Both the position numbers and the translations under genes were made by a program. Positions 52,739 through 64,000 of a DNA stretch of 64,000 nt are shown here, piece by piece. Source of the stretch: Vagococcus elongatus (GTDB lineage Bacteria; Bacillota; Bacilli; Lactobacillales; Vagococcaceae); NCBI RefSeq assembly GCF_003987645.1, contig NZ_NGKA01000003.1:62001-126000 (forward strand). The letters run 5' to 3'. Every line of letters starts with the position of its first letter. The stretch's first letter is position 1. The notes beneath the pieces were generated by a model. That model did no database searches. It was not told the origin of the DNA and saw nothing but the letters and a program-made list of their open reading frames with translations.

Positions 52739-53449
52739 ATGGATATCGTTGTGGTTAAAGATCAGATTGAAGGCGGAAAAAAAGCTTTTAATATCATAAA
52801 AGAAGAAATGAGTGCTGGACGGGTAAAGGTGTTAGGTTTAGCAACTGGGAGTACCCCGGTTACGTTATATGAAGAATTGGTCAAGAGTGATTTAGATTTC
52901 TCTGAGGTATCTTCTGTAAATTTAGATGAATACGTTGGTTTATCTGCTGATAATGATCAGAGTTATGATTATTTTATGCGTGAACATTTATTCGATAAAA
53001 AGCCATTCAAAGCCAATTATTTACCTAACGGGCTTGCTGAAGATATCGAAGCAGAATGCAAAAGGTATGATGAAGTTCTTAAAAACAATCCTATTGACAT
53101 TCAGATTTTAGGAATAGGGGAAAATGCGCACATCGGCTTTAATGAGCCTGGGGCTTCTTTTGAAGCTACGACTCAAAAAGTTGCTTTGACTGATTCGACG
53201 ATCGAAGCAAACAGCCGGAATTTCGAGAAAAAAGAAGATGTCCCAACATTTGCCATCTCAATGGGCATCAAGTCTATCATGTCTGCTAAAAAAATTGTGC
53301 TGCTAGCTTATGGAGAGAAAAAGGCGCAAGCGATTTTAGATACTGTTGAAGGCAAAGTGTCAGAAGATGTCCCAGCAAGTGTTTTACAAAATCATCCTAA
53401 TGTGACACTCATCTTAGATGAGGCAGCAGCAGCGAAATTGTCTAAGTAA
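52739..53449 (+). CDS. nagB: glucosamine-6-phosphate deaminase
   Basis: Converts glucosamine 6-phosphate to fructose 6-phosphate and ammonia, the reverse direction to Glm[33 protein letters not shown] and [14 protein letters not shown] are the NagB signatures with the catalytic Asp/Glu/His region; 236 residues is the short Gram-positive form without the allosteric C-terminal helix. GGAGG lies before the ATG. A dre-like operator on its promoter suggests NagR repression in the absence of amino sugars; the neighbouring glmS is oppositely controlled. Confidence 0.95.
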   Translation: MDIVVVKDQIEGGKKAFNIIKEEMSAGRVKVLGLATGSTPVTLYEELVKSDLDFSEVSSVNLDEYVGLSADNDQSYDYFMREHLFDKKPFKANYLPNGLAEDIEAECKRYDEVLKNNPIDIQILGIGENAHIGFNEPGASFEATTQKVALTDSTIEANSRNFEKKEDVPTFAISMGIKSIMSAKKIVLLAYGEKKAQAILDTVEGKVSEDVPASVLQNHPNVTLILDEAAAAKLSK

Positions 53450-53478
53450 GCTAAAAATAAAACAAAGTAAAGTCTGAA

Positions 53479-53526
53479 ACAGCTATTGAACGCAAAGTAT
53501 GAGCGTTCAGTGGCTGTTTTTTATGA
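53479..53526 (+). terminator. terminator of nagB
   Basis: AAACAGCTATTGAACGC pairs with GCGTTCAGTGGCTGTTT with G-U pairs, followed by TTTTAT. Confidence 0.8.
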
Positions 53527-53697
53527 TAGTTTAAAATGATTTCAAGTAAGAATTTCGTGAGAATATGGTATGATTAATAGGGTAATAAGTTTATGGGGAA
53601 TTTTTTTGGGGGTTGAAAAAATGTTTTTCACAGATGTATCTGCTTCTCGCAGCGGATCTAGGGAGAGTGTATTTTATTGTGAAAGTGGAGGATAATG

Positions 53698-54453
53698 ATG
53701 AGTTTTTTTGATAATTTCAATAAAGCTGAGTTGACGGACGTGGAGCGGACTGTGTATCAATATATCGTAGAAAATGCTGAGTTGATTCCCTACCAGAGAG
53801 TTAGAGAAATAGCTGGCAATGCCCATGTCTCTACGAGTTCGGTGCTGCGTTTTTTGAAAAAGATGGGTTTTGATTCTTTTTCAGAATTCAAGTTTGACTT
53901 TAAGCAAAAACTAAATAAGCAGGCAGTTGAAGACTCTTTCAGCGACCAGCATTTTGACATTTTGAACCGCCGCAATTTTTCTCAAGATCTTGAACATCAA
54001 ATTAAAAAAGTCAGTAAACAAATTTATGCCGCTGATAGTGTGATTTTTTTTGGTATGGGGGCTTCAGGCACTATGGCTGACTATGTTGCAAGAAGGTTGG
54101 CAAATGTAGGAATAAATGCCTTGAGCATCACGGACCCCACGTATCCAATCAAGAGCCATATGGCAGGTGAAGGAACAAAAAAAGTATTGATTGTTCTAAG
54201 TACGTCAGGCAATACAAGGGAAATTATCGAAACCATGCTTTTACTGCAAAATACACCTGATTTATTTAAAGTGGCAATCACTGGGAATTTGAGTGGAAAA
54301 TTAGTAGGACTGTGTGATTACGTGATTGATTACCATTTAAAACAAGATAGAATGCAAATTTATTATGATTTGACCAGTCAAATACCGGCGATATTTATTT
54401 TGGAATTACTGGTACAAAAAACTAGAGAATTGCAAAAAAGAAACACAGTGTAA
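53698..54453 (+). CDS. RpiR-family regulator next to beta-glucoside genes
   Basis: 251-residue regulator with an RpiR helix-turn-helix (about 1-75, VREIAGNAHVSTSSVLRFLK then FDSFSEFKFDFKQ) and a well-conserved SIS domain: VIFFGMGASGTMADYVARR, and LIVLSTSGNTREIIE as the sugar-phosphate loop. ATG 53698 is preferred to 53695 by spacing from TGGAGG. It precedes a wrecked EIIC gene and an intact 6-phospho-beta-glucosidase on the same strand, and probably regulated them in response to a phosphorylated sugar. A terminator-like hairpin separates it from them. Confidence 0.85.
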   Translation: MSFFDNFNKAELTDVERTVYQYIVENAELIPYQRVREIAGNAHVSTSSVLRFLKKMGFDSFSEFKFDFKQKLNKQAVEDSFSDQHFDILNRRNFSQDLEHQIKKVSKQIYAADSVIFFGMGASGTMADYVARRLANVGINALSITDPTYPIKSHMAGEGTKKVLIVLSTSGNTREIIETMLLLQNTPDLFKVAITGNLSGKLVGLCDYVIDYHLKQDRMQIYYDLTSQIPAIFILELLVQKTRELQKRNTV

Positions 54454-54472
54454 CATGAGTGTTTCTTTTTTT
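54440..54472 (+). terminator. terminator of the RpiR gene
   Basis: AAACAC and GTGTTT arms with a T-run, overlapping the stop codon. Confidence 0.6.
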
Positions 54473-54503
54473 ATTTCTAAAGTACTTGTACCTAAAGGTA
54501 AGT

Positions 54504-54560
54504 AACCCCTTTCTCTTGGAGAAGAAATAATTTATGATGAAAGCACGAAAGGGGTTTTTA
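54504..54560 (+). terminator. attenuator-like hairpin before the EIIC remnant
   Basis: AACCCCTTTC pairs with GAAAGGGGTT across 33 bases and is followed by TTTATT. The 3' arm contains AAAGGGG, the ribosome binding site of the ATG at 54563, so the fold could block transcription or translation of the next frame. Confidence 0.5.
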
Positions 54561-54562
54561 TT

Positions 54563-56319
<1,757 letters not shown>

Positions 56320-56397
56320 ACTAAAAGTTAAAAACAATCTTTGACGGAGATTCGCTGGGAATTTTGAATTTTCTTACAAATACCTTGTGTAAAATAC

Positions 56398-56455
56398 TAA
56401 CAGGAGCTGATTAGCGAATTGAGTTTGATTCGTCATAGGTTCCTGTTTTTTTTAG
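56398..56455 (+). terminator. terminator of the GH1 gene
   Basis: AACAGGAGCT pairs with AGGTTCCTGTT (one mismatch), with an inner GCGAAT/GATTCGT stem, then eight T. Confidence 0.75.
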
Positions 56456-56568
56456 GTGTTCAGATGATGGGAACAAGTGATATATCGACCACTTAATCTG
56501 AAACCTTTTTTGTTTTTATGATTTTATGCTACAATAATCAAGATTACAAAATAAAGGACGAGATATTA

Positions 56569-57291
56569 ATGAAAATACTCGCATTAGATACTTCTAACCA
56601 GACGATGAGTATCGCCCTTTTAGAAGACGAAAAAATGCTTGCCAGCTATACAACTTCCGTTCATAGAAATCACAGTGTCACACTCATGCCCGCGATTGAG
56701 TATTTGATGGTAAAAAACAATGTGAAGCCAAAAGAATTAGACCGGATAGTTGTTGCTAAGGGACCGGGCTCTTATACTGGTCTGCGCATAGGGGTCACCA
56801 CAGCAAAAACCTTGGCTTGGACGTTGGGGATTGAACTGACAGCCGTTTCCAGTTTGGCACATTTAGCCAGTTCAGTGAGCGAAAAAGAGACAATGATTGT
56901 ACCGGTTTTTGATGCTCGAAGAGGTAATGTCTATACAGGAGTTTACCGCTGGGAAGAAAATAAATTATGTTCAGTTGTGGAAGATCAGCATACCCACTTT
57001 GGTCGCTGGTTGGAGCAGCTCGCTCAATTATTTGATGGGGAAGCTATTGTATTTGTCGGGGAGTTGTCTGCTTCATTGAAAGAACAAATTTATTCTCAGC
57101 CAACAGAAAAGTATACAATTGATGAGAACTTCCTTTTAAACAGTGTCAACTTAGGCAGATTGGGACTGGAGGAATTACCTGTTGCACATTTGGAAAGTTT
57201 TGTTCCAACCTATTTAAAACTGGCAGAAGCGGAAGAAAAATGGTTATCGACCAATCCAAAACAGAGGAACCATTATGTTGAAAAAATTTAG
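56569..57291 (+). CDS. tsaB: tRNA t6A biosynthesis protein TsaB
   Basis: 240-residue actin-like fold partner of TsaD in making N6-threonylcarbamoyl-adenosine at position 37 of ANN-decoding tRNAs. ILALDTSNQTMSIALL at the start and VVAKGPGSYTGLRIGVTTAK are characteristic. It lacks the metal-binding HxxxH of TsaD, as expected. ATG 56569 follows AAAGGA; the open frame back to 56518 has no such signal. First of four overlapping genes tsaB-rimI-rimI-tsaD. Confidence 0.93.
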   Translation: MKILALDTSNQTMSIALLEDEKMLASYTTSVHRNHSVTLMPAIEYLMVKNNVKPKELDRIVVAKGPGSYTGLRIGVTTAKTLAWTLGIELTAVSSLAHLASSVSEKETMIVPVFDARRGNVYTGVYRWEENKLCSVVEDQHTHFGRWLEQLAQLFDGEAIVFVGELSASLKEQIYSQPTEKYTIDENFLLNSVNLGRLGLEELPVAHLESFVPTYLKLAEAEEKWLSTNPKQRNHYVEKI

Positions 57292-57832
57292 TTTCATTGA
57301 GCGGATGTGGGAAATACTTGGAGCGCAGCCTCAGGATGAAGGTAACGCTGAAGTTGCTACTTTGTCTGATTTCCTTTTGCGAGACGCACGCTACACTGAT
57401 ATCAAACAATTGATTCATATTCAAAAAGAAGTGTATCACGGTGTGGTGTCTTGGGGGAAAACAATCTTTTTAAATGAATTTAATGGTCCCCATCCTGTGA
57501 AGTATCTAGTCGCAGAATATAAGAAAGAACTAATCGGATTTGCCGGTATCAGAATTGAGGGTTCAGTAGGGCATATTACCAATGTGGCGGTGACTAAGAA
57601 GTTTCAACGAAAAGGCTTAGGTACTTGTTTTATCCATCGCTTACTTGATTTTGCCAGATATCACCAATGCGAAACAGTGATACTGGAAGTGAAAGAAAGT
57701 AATGTTGATGCACAGAAATTGTATGAACAGCTAGGATTTCTCTCAATGAAAGTAAAAAAATCTTATTACAATAACAATGAAGATGGGATTGTAATGGAAT
57801 TATCTTTAAAGGATGAAATTGATGAAAGATAA
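57275..57832 (+). CDS. rimI: ribosomal-protein-alanine N-acetyltransferase RimI
   Basis: 185-residue GNAT acetyltransferase. The core (about 35-180) has ITNVAVTKKFQRKGLG, the acetyl-CoA loop, then LEVKESNVDAQKLYEQLGF. The first 35 residues are an extension not needed for the fold. It overlaps tsaB by 17 bases and the next acetyltransferase gene by 11, so the genes are translationally coupled. Target is probably the N-terminus of ribosomal protein S18. Confidence 0.85.
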   Translation: MLKKFSFIERMWEILGAQPQDEGNAEVATLSDFLLRDARYTDIKQLIHIQKEVYHGVVSWGKTIFLNEFNGPHPVKYLVAEYKKELIGFAGIRIEGSVGHITNVAVTKKFQRKGLGTCFIHRLLDFARYHQCETVILEVKESNVDAQKLYEQLGFLSMKVKKSYYNNNEDGIVMELSLKDEIDER

Positions 57833-58277
57833 AAGGGAATACTTACCCCAAGAGTTGTCTGAATTATTGTGGCAGTTTAGCGAAAAGGCATACGAAGGGG
57901 GTTCGCCTTGGACGCAAGACCAGTTTTTAGAATCCATTTTACATCCTTATCATGAATTTCTTCTTTTTGAACAAGAAAATCACAAAAGTCTTTTAGGTTA
58001 TCTCCAGTACCAAAAAATTTTTGATGAAGCCGAGTTATTAAACATAGCGGTCTCAAAAGACTATCGGCGCAAACAAATAGCTGAAAAAATGTTGAAAGCA
58101 TTTATTGACATCTGCTTGGAAGAACAAGTAACTTCGATTTATCTTGAAGTAAGAAAAAGTAATCAGGCAGCGGTCAACTTATATGAAAAAATGAATTTTA
58201 AACTGATAAATGTGCGGAAAAATTACTACCGTCAGCCTCAAGAAGATGGGCTGATCATGCAAAAGTTTTTAAAGTAA
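57822..58277 (+). CDS. second RimI-like N-acetyltransferase
   Basis: 151-residue GNAT protein directly after the first: [20 protein letters not shown] as CoA site and [19 protein letters not shown] as the C-terminal motif. The usual glycine of the RxxGxG/A loop is replaced (RRKQIAE), which may weaken CoA binding. ATG 57822 is preferred over 57813 because AAAGGA then stands nine bases away. A diverged tandem duplicate of rimI; the substrate may differ. Confidence 0.8.
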   Translation: MKDKREYLPQELSELLWQFSEKAYEGGSPWTQDQFLESILHPYHEFLLFEQENHKSLLGYLQYQKIFDEAELLNIAVSKDYRRKQIAEKMLKAFIDICLEEQVTSIYLEVRKSNQAAVNLYEKMNFKLINVRKNYYRQPQEDGLIMQKFLK

Positions 58278-58287
58278 GGTGGGAACC

Positions 58288-59325
58288 ATGACTATTTTTA
58301 CAAAAAAAAGGCGCCTGATTTTGGCGGTCGAGAGCAGCTGCGATGAAACCAGTGTGGCGGTTGTCGAAGATGGAAATATAATATTATCTAACGTTATAGC
58401 ATCACAAATACTTTCACATCAGAGATTTGGCGGGGTTGTTCCAGAGATTGCCAGCAGACATCATGTGGAACAAGTACTGGTCTGTCTGGAAGAAGCGATG
58501 ACGGAAGCGGAAATTGAAGCAGAAGATTTAAGCGCCGTAGCCGTGACTGAAGGGCCCGGGCTAGTTGGGGCACTGCTGATCGGTATCAGTGCGGCAAAAG
58601 CTTTTGCCTTTGCTAACGGTTTGCCTTTGATTCCAGTTAATCACATGGCAGGGCATATTTACGCTGCTCAGTTTGTGACTGAAATGAAGTTTCCTCTGAT
58701 GGCCTTATTAGTAAGTGGAGGACATACTGAACTGGTTTATATGAGTGAGGACGGTTCTTATGAGGTGATCGGCGAAACTCGCGATGATGCAGTGGGAGAA
58801 GCATATGATAAAGTCGGAAGAGTGTTGGGATTAGCCTATCCCAGCGGAAAAGAAATTGATGAGCTGGCACATCTTGGAGAAGATACCTATCATTTTCCTC
58901 GTGCCATGTTGAAAGAGGATAGTTATGATTTCAGTTTTAGCGGTTTAAAAAGTGCTTTTATCAATAAGGTGCATAATGCTGAACAACGTGGAGAAATTCT
59001 TTCTGTTGAAAATTTGGCTAGTAGTTTTCAAGCAAGTGCTATTGAAGTGCTGGTGGAAAAAACAGTTCGTGCCTGTCAGAGTTATCCTGTTACTCAATTA
59101 ATTGTGGCAGGTGGTGTTGCTGCAAATAAAGGGTTAAGAACAGCCATGGAATATCGGATCAAACAAGAGCTTCCTGAAGTAGAGGTAGTTTTCCCTCCTT
59201 TGAAGCTATGCGGAGATAATGCCGCTATGATTGCAGCAGCTGCTTTCTCAGAGGCGGCTAAAGGAAATGTGGCAGATATGAGTCTGAATGCAGACCCAAG
59301 TCTGTTGTTAGGTGAAAAAAATTAG
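58288..59325 (+). CDS. tsaD: tRNA N6-adenosine threonylcarbamoyltransferase TsaD
   Basis: 345-residue catalytic subunit of t6A synthesis. [19 protein letters not shown] at the N-terminus, metal ligands in VNHMAGH, nucleotide-site [19 protein letters not shown] and CGDNAAMIA. Complete and normal in length. ATG 58288 is chosen; the in-frame GTG at 58279 overlaps the AAGGTGGG ribosome binding site. Last gene of the tsaB-rimI-rimI-tsaD operon. Confidence 0.95.
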   Translation: MTIFTKKRRLILAVESSCDETSVAVVEDGNIILSNVIASQILSHQRFGGVVPEIASRHHVEQVLVCLEEAMTEAEIEAEDLSAVAVTEGPGLVGALLIGISAAKAFAFANGLPLIPVNHMAGHIYAAQFVTEMKFPLMALLVSGGHTELVYMSEDGSYEVIGETRDDAVGEAYDKVGRVLGLAYPSGKEIDELAHLGEDTYHFPRAMLKEDSYDFSFSGLKSAFINKVHNAEQRGEILSVENLASSFQASAIEVLVEKTVRACQSYPVTQLIVAGGVAANKGLRTAMEYRIKQELPEVEVVFPPLKLCGDNAAMIAAAAFSEAAKGNVADMSLNADPSLLLGEKN

Positions 59326-59328
59326 AGA

Positions 59329-59370
59329 TAAAAGGATTTAGAAACAAAGGAGTTTTTAAATCCTTTTTTA
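59329..59370 (+). terminator. terminator of the tsa operon
   Basis: AAAGGATTTA pairs with TAAATCCTTT, then TTTAC. The gap to rpoB (59371-59716) holds the rpoB promoter and leader hairpin. Confidence 0.75.
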
Positions 59371-59453
59371 CGTTCCAAAGTGGTCTTAAAGAATGATGGG
59401 TAATGTCAACGGATGCTATTTACAGGCTATCCGTCAGAGGAAAGGATTTGTGC

Positions 59454-59482
59454 TTGACAAATAGCGAGTAATAGCCTAGAAT
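59454..59482 (+). promoter_or_regulatory. rpoB promoter
   Basis: TTGACA (59454-59459), 17 bases, TAGAAT (59477-59482): close to the sigma-A consensus. Confidence 0.75.
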
Positions 59483-59563
59483 AGATGGGCATTAGTGATA
59501 GCTTTTAAATAAAGGAAATGTTGGGTGAAATATTGTCCATTCAATCTTTCTGAATAAACAAAG

Positions 59564-59614
59564 CAAAAATAGATACTTCAAAAGAAGAATTTGGTCTATT
59601 TTTGGTTTTTTTTT
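59564..59614 (+). terminator. intrinsic terminator in the rpoB leader (possible attenuator)
   Basis: CAAAAATAGA and TCTATTTTTG pair perfectly over 10 bp and are followed by a run of nine T (59606-59614). It lies between the promoter at 59454 and the rpoB start, so rpoBC expression requires read-through. Confidence 0.7.
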
Positions 59615-59716
59615 GTCTAAAAATAAGCTGTCAGTTGTTAATTAACAAGAACTTAATATTTGAAATGATTCTGTAACATTTCGAGTGTTCTGGAATAATC
59701 AGAAGGGGTGAAGAGC

Positions 59717-62700
59717 TTGGCTGGACACGTAGTAAAATACGGAAAACACCGCGAAAGAAGAAGTTTCGCACGTATCAGTGAAGTATTAGAATTACCAAAT
59801 TTAATTGAGATTCAAACAAACTCTTACGAATGGTTTTTAAAAGAGGGTTTGCGGGAAATGTTCGAGGATATTTTACCGATTAAAGACTTCAGCGATAAGC
59901 TATCGTTGGAATTTGTCGGTTACGAACTAAAAGAGCCCAAATATACTGTTGAAGAAGCGCGCGCCCACGATGCAAACTATTCTGCACCTATTCATGTCAC
60001 TTTAAGACTAGACAATAAAACAACTGGTGAAATCAAGTCCCAAGATGTGTTTTTTGGAGATTTTCCGTTAATGACGGAAATGGGGACATTTATTATCAAC
60101 GGAGCAGAGCGTGTCATCGTATCCCAGCTTGTCCGTTCCCCCGGTGTTTATTACAATAGTAAAATAGATAAAAATGGTCGTGAAAGTTTTGGAACGACGG
60201 TCATTCCAAACCGTGGCGCATGGTTGGAATTAGAAACAGATGCTAAGGATATTTCTTACGTACGGATCGACCGTACCCGTAAAATTCCTTTGACTGTTTT
60301 GATTCGTGCCTTAGGTTTTGGGTCTGACGATACGATTTTGGAGATGATGGGAGAAAATGAAAGTCTGCGTCTAACGATTGAAAAAGATATTCATAAAAAT
60401 GCATCTGACTCTAGAACAGAAGAAGGACTAAAAGATATTTACGAGCGTCTGCGTCCAGGAGAGCCTAAAACTGCAGACAGCTCCCGAAGTTTACTATACA
60501 CTCGCTTCTTTGATCCGAAACGCTATGATTTAGCAGCAGTAGGACGTTATAAAGTAAATAAAAAATTAAGTCTGAAGACACGTCTATTGAATCAAGTGTT
60601 GGCAGAAACGTTGATAGATCCTGAGACTGGAGAAATTTTAGTCGAAAAAGGAACAGAAATCACTCATGATGTTATGAAGACGTTAGAGCCTCACTTGGAT
60701 AATGGCTTGAACAATGTGACTTATCAGCCAACTGAAGACGGTGCTATGACGGATCCAGTTCCTTTACAAATCATCAAGGTCGTTTCACCGAAAGACCCAG
60801 ATCGCGTAATCAATGTTATCGGCAATGGACAAATTGACAGCAGCGTTAAAGTCATCACACCTGCAGATATCATAGCCTCTCTCAACTATTTCCTTAATTT
60901 GCAGGATGGCGTGGGACACACAGATGATATTGACCATCTAGGAAACAGACGGATTCGTTCAGTTGGAGAGTTGTTGCAAAATCAATTCCGAATCGGCTTA
61001 GCCCGTATGGAGCGTGTGGTTCGTGAGAGAATGTCTATCCAAGATACTGAAACATTGACACCGCAGCAATTAATCAATATCCGTCCAGTGGTTGCTTCTA
61101 TTAAAGAATTTTTTGGTTCCTCGCAATTATCGCAATTTATGGATCAGACCAACCCGTTAGGTGAATTGACACACAAACGTCGTCTGTCTGCATTAGGACC
61201 TGGTGGATTGACTCGTGACCGTGCTGGCTATGAAGTTCGTGACGTGCATTATTCACACTATGGTCGTATGTGTCCGATTGAAACGCCTGAAGGACCAAAC
61301 ATTGGTTTAATTAACAGTTTGTCTAGTTATGCTAAGATTAATAGATATGGTTTTATTGAGACTCCTTACCGTCGTGTAGATCGAAAAACAGGAAAGGTAA
61401 CAAATCAAATCGATTATCTAACAGCAGATGAAGAAGACCATTACATGGTTGCTCAAGCCAACTCGTTGTTAAATGACGACGGCTCGTTTGTTGATGAGTA
61501 TGTTATGGCGCGTATTCAAAGTGATAACTTAGAAGTTTCTATTGATAAAGTCGACTATATGGACGTATCTCCGAAACAGGTAGTAGCAGTAGCAACAGCT
61601 TGTATACCGTTTCTGGAAAATGACGACTCAAACCGTGCATTGATGGGGGCAAACATGCAGCGTCAAGCAGTGCCTCTAGTTCAACCGTCTTCTCCTTTTG
61701 TAGGAACAGGTATGGAGTACAAAGCAGCTCACGACTCAGGTTCAGCACTGATTGCAAAGCATGATGGGGTTGTGGAGTATGTTGACGCTGACGGTATACG
61801 TGTACGCCGGAGTAACGGAACTTTAGATAAATATACAGTCAGTAAATTCCAACGCTCAAATGCGGGAATGTGCTATAACCAGCGCCCACTGGTTGAATTG
61901 GGTGAAAAAATCGAATCAGGAGATGTCTTGGCAGATGGCCCTTCCATGGAAAATGGGGAGCTGGCTTTAGGTCAAAATGTCTTGGTTGCCTTTATGACTT
62001 GGGAAGGTTATAACTACGAGGATGCGATTATCATGAGCCGACGTCTAGTGAAAGATGATGTCTATACGTCCATTCATATTGAAGAATACGAATCAGAAGC
62101 TCGTGATACTAAGTTAGGACCGGAAGAAATCACTCGGGAAATTCCAAACGTCGGGGAAGATGCATTGAAAAATCTTGACGAAATGGGAATCATCCGTATC
62201 GGGGCAGAAGTAATCGATGGAGATATCTTAGTCGGAAAGGTCACCCCTAAAGGAGTTACTGAGTTATCGGCTGAAGAGCGCTTATTACATGCGATTTTTG
62301 GTGAGAAAGCTCGTGAAGTCCGAGATACATCTCTGCGTGTGCCTCATGGCGGCGGCGGAATCGTTCATGATGTGAAAATATTTACTCGTGAAGCAGGCGA
62401 TGAACTGTCACCAGGAGTCAACATGCTGGTACGAGTGTATATCGTTCAAAAACGTAAAATTAACGAGGGTGATAAGATGGCCGGCCGACATGGTAACAAA
62501 GGGGTCGTGTCTCGAATCATGCCGGAAGAAGATATGCCATTCTTACCAGATGGCACACCAGTGGATATTATGTTAAATCCGCTAGGGGTACCTTCACGGA
62601 TGAACATCGGTCAGGTGCTTGAACTTCATTTGGGAATGGCGGCTCGAAAGCTGGGCATTCATGTGGCTACGCCGGTATTTGACGGTGCCACTGAGGAAGA

Positions 62701-63265
62701 TGTTTGGGAAACAGTCAAAGAGTCAGGTATGGCTTCAGATGCTAAAACCATCCTTTATGATGGAAGAACTGGTGAAGCTTTTGACAATCGTGTGTCTGTC
62801 GGTGTGATGTACATGCTGAAACTGGCTCACATGGTAGATGACAAACTACATGCTCGTTCAACTGGTCCTTATTCATTGGTAACGCAACAACCTCTTGGAG
62901 GAAAAGCTCAATTTGGCGGTCAGCGTTTTGGTGAAATGGAAGTTTGGGCACTGGAAGCCTATGGTGCAGCTTATACTCTTCAAGAAATCCTAACTTATAA
63001 GTCTGATGATGTGGTTGGACGTGTTAGAACCTATGAAGCGATCGTTAAGGGAGAGCCTATTCCAAAACCAGGTGTTCCTGAATCATTCCGAGTATTAGTA
63101 AAAGAATTACAGTCATTAGGATTAGACATGCGTGTACTTGATGAGAAGAGTGAAGAAATCGAGCTGCGTGACATGGATGATGATGAGGACGATATGATTA
63201 CAGTGGATGCGTTGACTAAATATGCTCAAGAGCAAGCTGAGAAAAGTGCGGCAAAAAATGACTAG
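59717..63265 (+). CDS. rpoB: RNA polymerase beta subunit
   Basis: 1182-residue core subunit of RNA polymerase. Starts [19 protein letters not shown] as in enterococcal RpoB. The rifampicin region is intact with [20 protein letters not shown] and [10 protein letters not shown], and [15 protein letters not shown] carries the active-site lysines. The chosen TTG at 59717 stands seven bases after AAGGGGTG; the GTG at 59708 would fall inside that site. The C-terminus is acidic ([10 protein letters not shown]). Followed by rpoC after 54 bases. Confidence 0.97.
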   Translation: MAGHVVKYGKHRERRSFARISEVLELPNLIEIQTNSYEWFLKEGLREMFEDILPIKDFSDKLSLEFVGYELKEPKYTVEEARAHDANYSAPIHVTLRLDNKTTGEIKSQDVFFGDFPLMTEMGTFIINGAERVIVSQLVRSPGVYYNSKIDKNGRESFGTTVIPNRGAWLELETDAKDISYVRIDRTRKIPLTVLIRALGFGSDDTILEMMGENESLRLTIEKDIHKNASDSRTEEGLKDIYERLRPGEPKTADSSRSLLYTRFFDPKRYDLAAVGRYKVNKKLSLKTRLLNQVLAETLIDPETGEILVEKGTEITHDVMKTLEPHLDNGLNNVTYQPTEDGAMTDPVPLQIIKVVSPKDPDRVINVIGNGQIDSSVKVITPADIIASLNYFLNLQDGVGHTDDIDHLGNRRIRSVGELLQNQFRIGLARMERVVRERMSIQDTETLTPQQLINIRPVVASIKEFFGSSQLSQFMDQTNPLGELTHKRRLSALGPGGLTRDRAGYEVRDVHYSHYGRMCPIETPEGPNIGLINSLSSYAKINRYGFIETPYRRVDRKTGKVTNQIDYLTADEEDHYMVAQANSLLNDDGSFVDEYVMARIQSDNLEVSIDKVDYMDVSPKQVVAVATACIPFLENDDSNRALMGANMQRQAVPLVQPSSPFVGTGMEYKAAHDSGSALIAKHDGVVEYVDADGIRVRRSNGTLDKYTVSKFQRSNAGMCYNQRPLVELGEKIESGDVLADGPSMENGELALGQNVLVAFMTWEGYNYEDAIIMSRRLVKDDVYTSIHIEEYESEARDTKLGPEEITREIPNVGEDALKNLDEMGIIRIGAEVIDGDILVGKVTPKGVTELSAEERLLHAIFGEKAREVRDTSLRVPHGGGGIVHDVKIFTREAGDELSPGVNMLVRVYIVQKRKINEGDKMAGRHGNKGVVSRIMPEEDMPFLPDGTPVDIMLNPLGVPSRMNIGQVLELHLGMAARKLGIHVATPVFDGATEEDVWETVKESGMASDAKTILYDGRTGEAFDNRVSVGVMYMLKLAHMVDDKLHARSTGPYSLVTQQPLGGKAQFGGQRFGEMEVWALEAYGAAYTLQEILTYKSDDVVGRVRTYEAIVKGEPIPKPGVPESFRVLVKELQSLGLDMRVLDEKSEEIELRDMDDDEDDMITVDALTKYAQEQAEKSAAKND

Positions 63266-63319
63266 TTCAGATGAATTGTTGTTGTGCTGTTTTAAAGAAG
63301 GAAATGGAGGGAACACCTT

Positions 63320-64000
63320 TTGATCGATGTAAATAAATTCGAAAGTATGCAAATCGGTTTGGCTTCTCCAGAAAAAATTAGAAGCTGGTCTTACGGTGAG
63401 GTAAAGAAACCAGAAACAATCAACTACCGTACATTAAAACCTGAGCGTGACGGCTTGTTCTGTGAACGGATTTTTGGCCCCAGTAAAGACTGGGAGTGTG
63501 CTTGCGGCAAGTATAAACGTATTCGCTATAAGGGGATTGTCTGCGACCGCTGCGGCGTAGAAGTCACACGCTCAAAAGTACGTCGTGAGAGAATGGCTCA
63601 TATTGAATTGGCGGCACCTGTGTCTCATATTTGGTATTTCAAAGGCATTCCAAGCCGAATGGGTCTGATTTTAGATATGAGTCCTCGAGCACTTGAGGAA
63701 ATCATTTATTTTGCTTCTTATGTCGTTACTGAGCCTGGCGATACTGCGTTAGAGAAAAAACAACTTCTAACTGAACGTGAGTATCGTGAAAAACGGGAAC
63801 AATATGGACAATCTTTCCAAGCCGGCATGGGAGCAGAAGCAGTACAAAGGCTTTTAGAAGATGTTAATTTGGAAAAAGAAGTGGCAGAATTAAAAGAAGA
63901 ATTAAAAGTTGCTTCAGGGCAAAAACGTACTCGTGCTATTCGTCGTCTGGATATTTTGGAAGCTTTCCGTCAATCCGGCAACAAGCCAAGTTGGATGGTC
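63320..64000 (+). CDS. rpoC: RNA polymerase beta' subunit (partial, cut by window end)
   Basis: The first 227 residues of RpoC. The zinc-binding domain is present (CACGKYKR and CDRCGVEV), as are the conserved [14 protein letters not shown] and [23 protein letters not shown] start at 63320, eight bases after GGAGGG. The gene runs past the window edge without a stop; nothing abnormal is seen in the visible part. Confidence 0.96.
   Translation, partial: MIDVNKFESMQIGLASPEKIRSWSYGEVKKPETINYRTLKPERDGLFCERIFGPSKDWECACGKYKRIRYKGIVCDRCGVEVTRSKVRRERMAHIELAAPVSHIWYFKGIPSRMGLILDMSPRALEEIIYFASYVVTEPGDTALEKKQLLTEREYREKREQYGQSFQAGMGAEAVQRLLEDVNLEKEVAELKEELKVASGQKRTRAIRRLDILEAFRQSGNKPSWMV

Overview
The window looks like a chromosomal stretch from a low-GC Gram-positive of the order Lactobacillales, most likely Enterococcaceae (an Enterococcus or Vagococcus relative). 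The reasons are the AT-rich intergenic DNA, strong AGGAGG-type ribosome binding sites, TTG/GTG starts, cre sites, many PTS EIIC genes, an OadH/OadD/OadB/OadA-type sodium pump decarboxylase, a tsaB-rimI-rimI-tsaD cluster and an rpoB-rpoC pair without rplL in front. No complete insertion sequence, prophage or rRNA operon was seen. Genus placement is inference.

Layout. 1-4.2 kb: a small membrane protein, a GntR/YtrA-type regulator with an ABC exporter, and a fluoride riboswitch controlling a CLC-F type fluoride antiporter. 4.5-8.3 kb: asnA (minus strand, with a disrupted 5' end), a TtcA-like tRNA thiolase and a GtrII-like membrane glucosyltransferase. 8.6-14 kb: an AfuA/FbpA-like ABC importer operon ending in a GT4 glycosyltransferase. 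14.4-18 kb: a Na+-pumping oxaloacetate-type decarboxylase operon with a cre site. 18.1-21.8 kb: a beta-glucoside PTS EIIC and 6-phospho-beta-glucosidase facing a divergent RpiR regulator across a palindromic operator. 21.9-28.7 kb: a CPA1-type antiporter, tRNA-Leu(CAG), an FMN-riboswitch operon (RibU plus an FMN-binding protein), a nitroreductase and an OppA-like lipoprotein.

29-35.3 kb holds a complete type II-A CRISPR-Cas locus of the S. thermophilus CRISPR1 kind: a compact 1136-residue Cas9, a tracrRNA between cas9 and cas1, cas1, cas2, a long csn2, and a short array of five repeats and four spacers preceded by the leader-end motif ATTTGAG. The anti-repeat can also fold on itself, which raises the possibility of an auto-regulatory long tracrRNA.

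35.5-43.2 kb is the least familiar part: two cassettes, each pairing an orphan PTS EIIC with a roughly 300-residue enzyme-like protein that I cannot assign to a reaction. One is controlled by a ROK regulator and the other by a divergent MocR-type regulator. No EIIA or EIIB is encoded nearby.

43.5-64 kb: a P1B metal-efflux ATPase behind an ArsR-like operator, a second OppA-like lipoprotein, an alpha/beta hydrolase, the DEAD-box helicase cshB, amino-sugar metabolism (glmS with its ribozyme, nagB), an RpiR regulator, an internally deleted EIIC pseudogene next to an intact phospho-beta-glucosidase, the tsaB-rimI-rimI-tsaD tRNA t6A cluster, then rpoB behind an intrinsic terminator-like leader and the start of rpoC, cut by the window edge.
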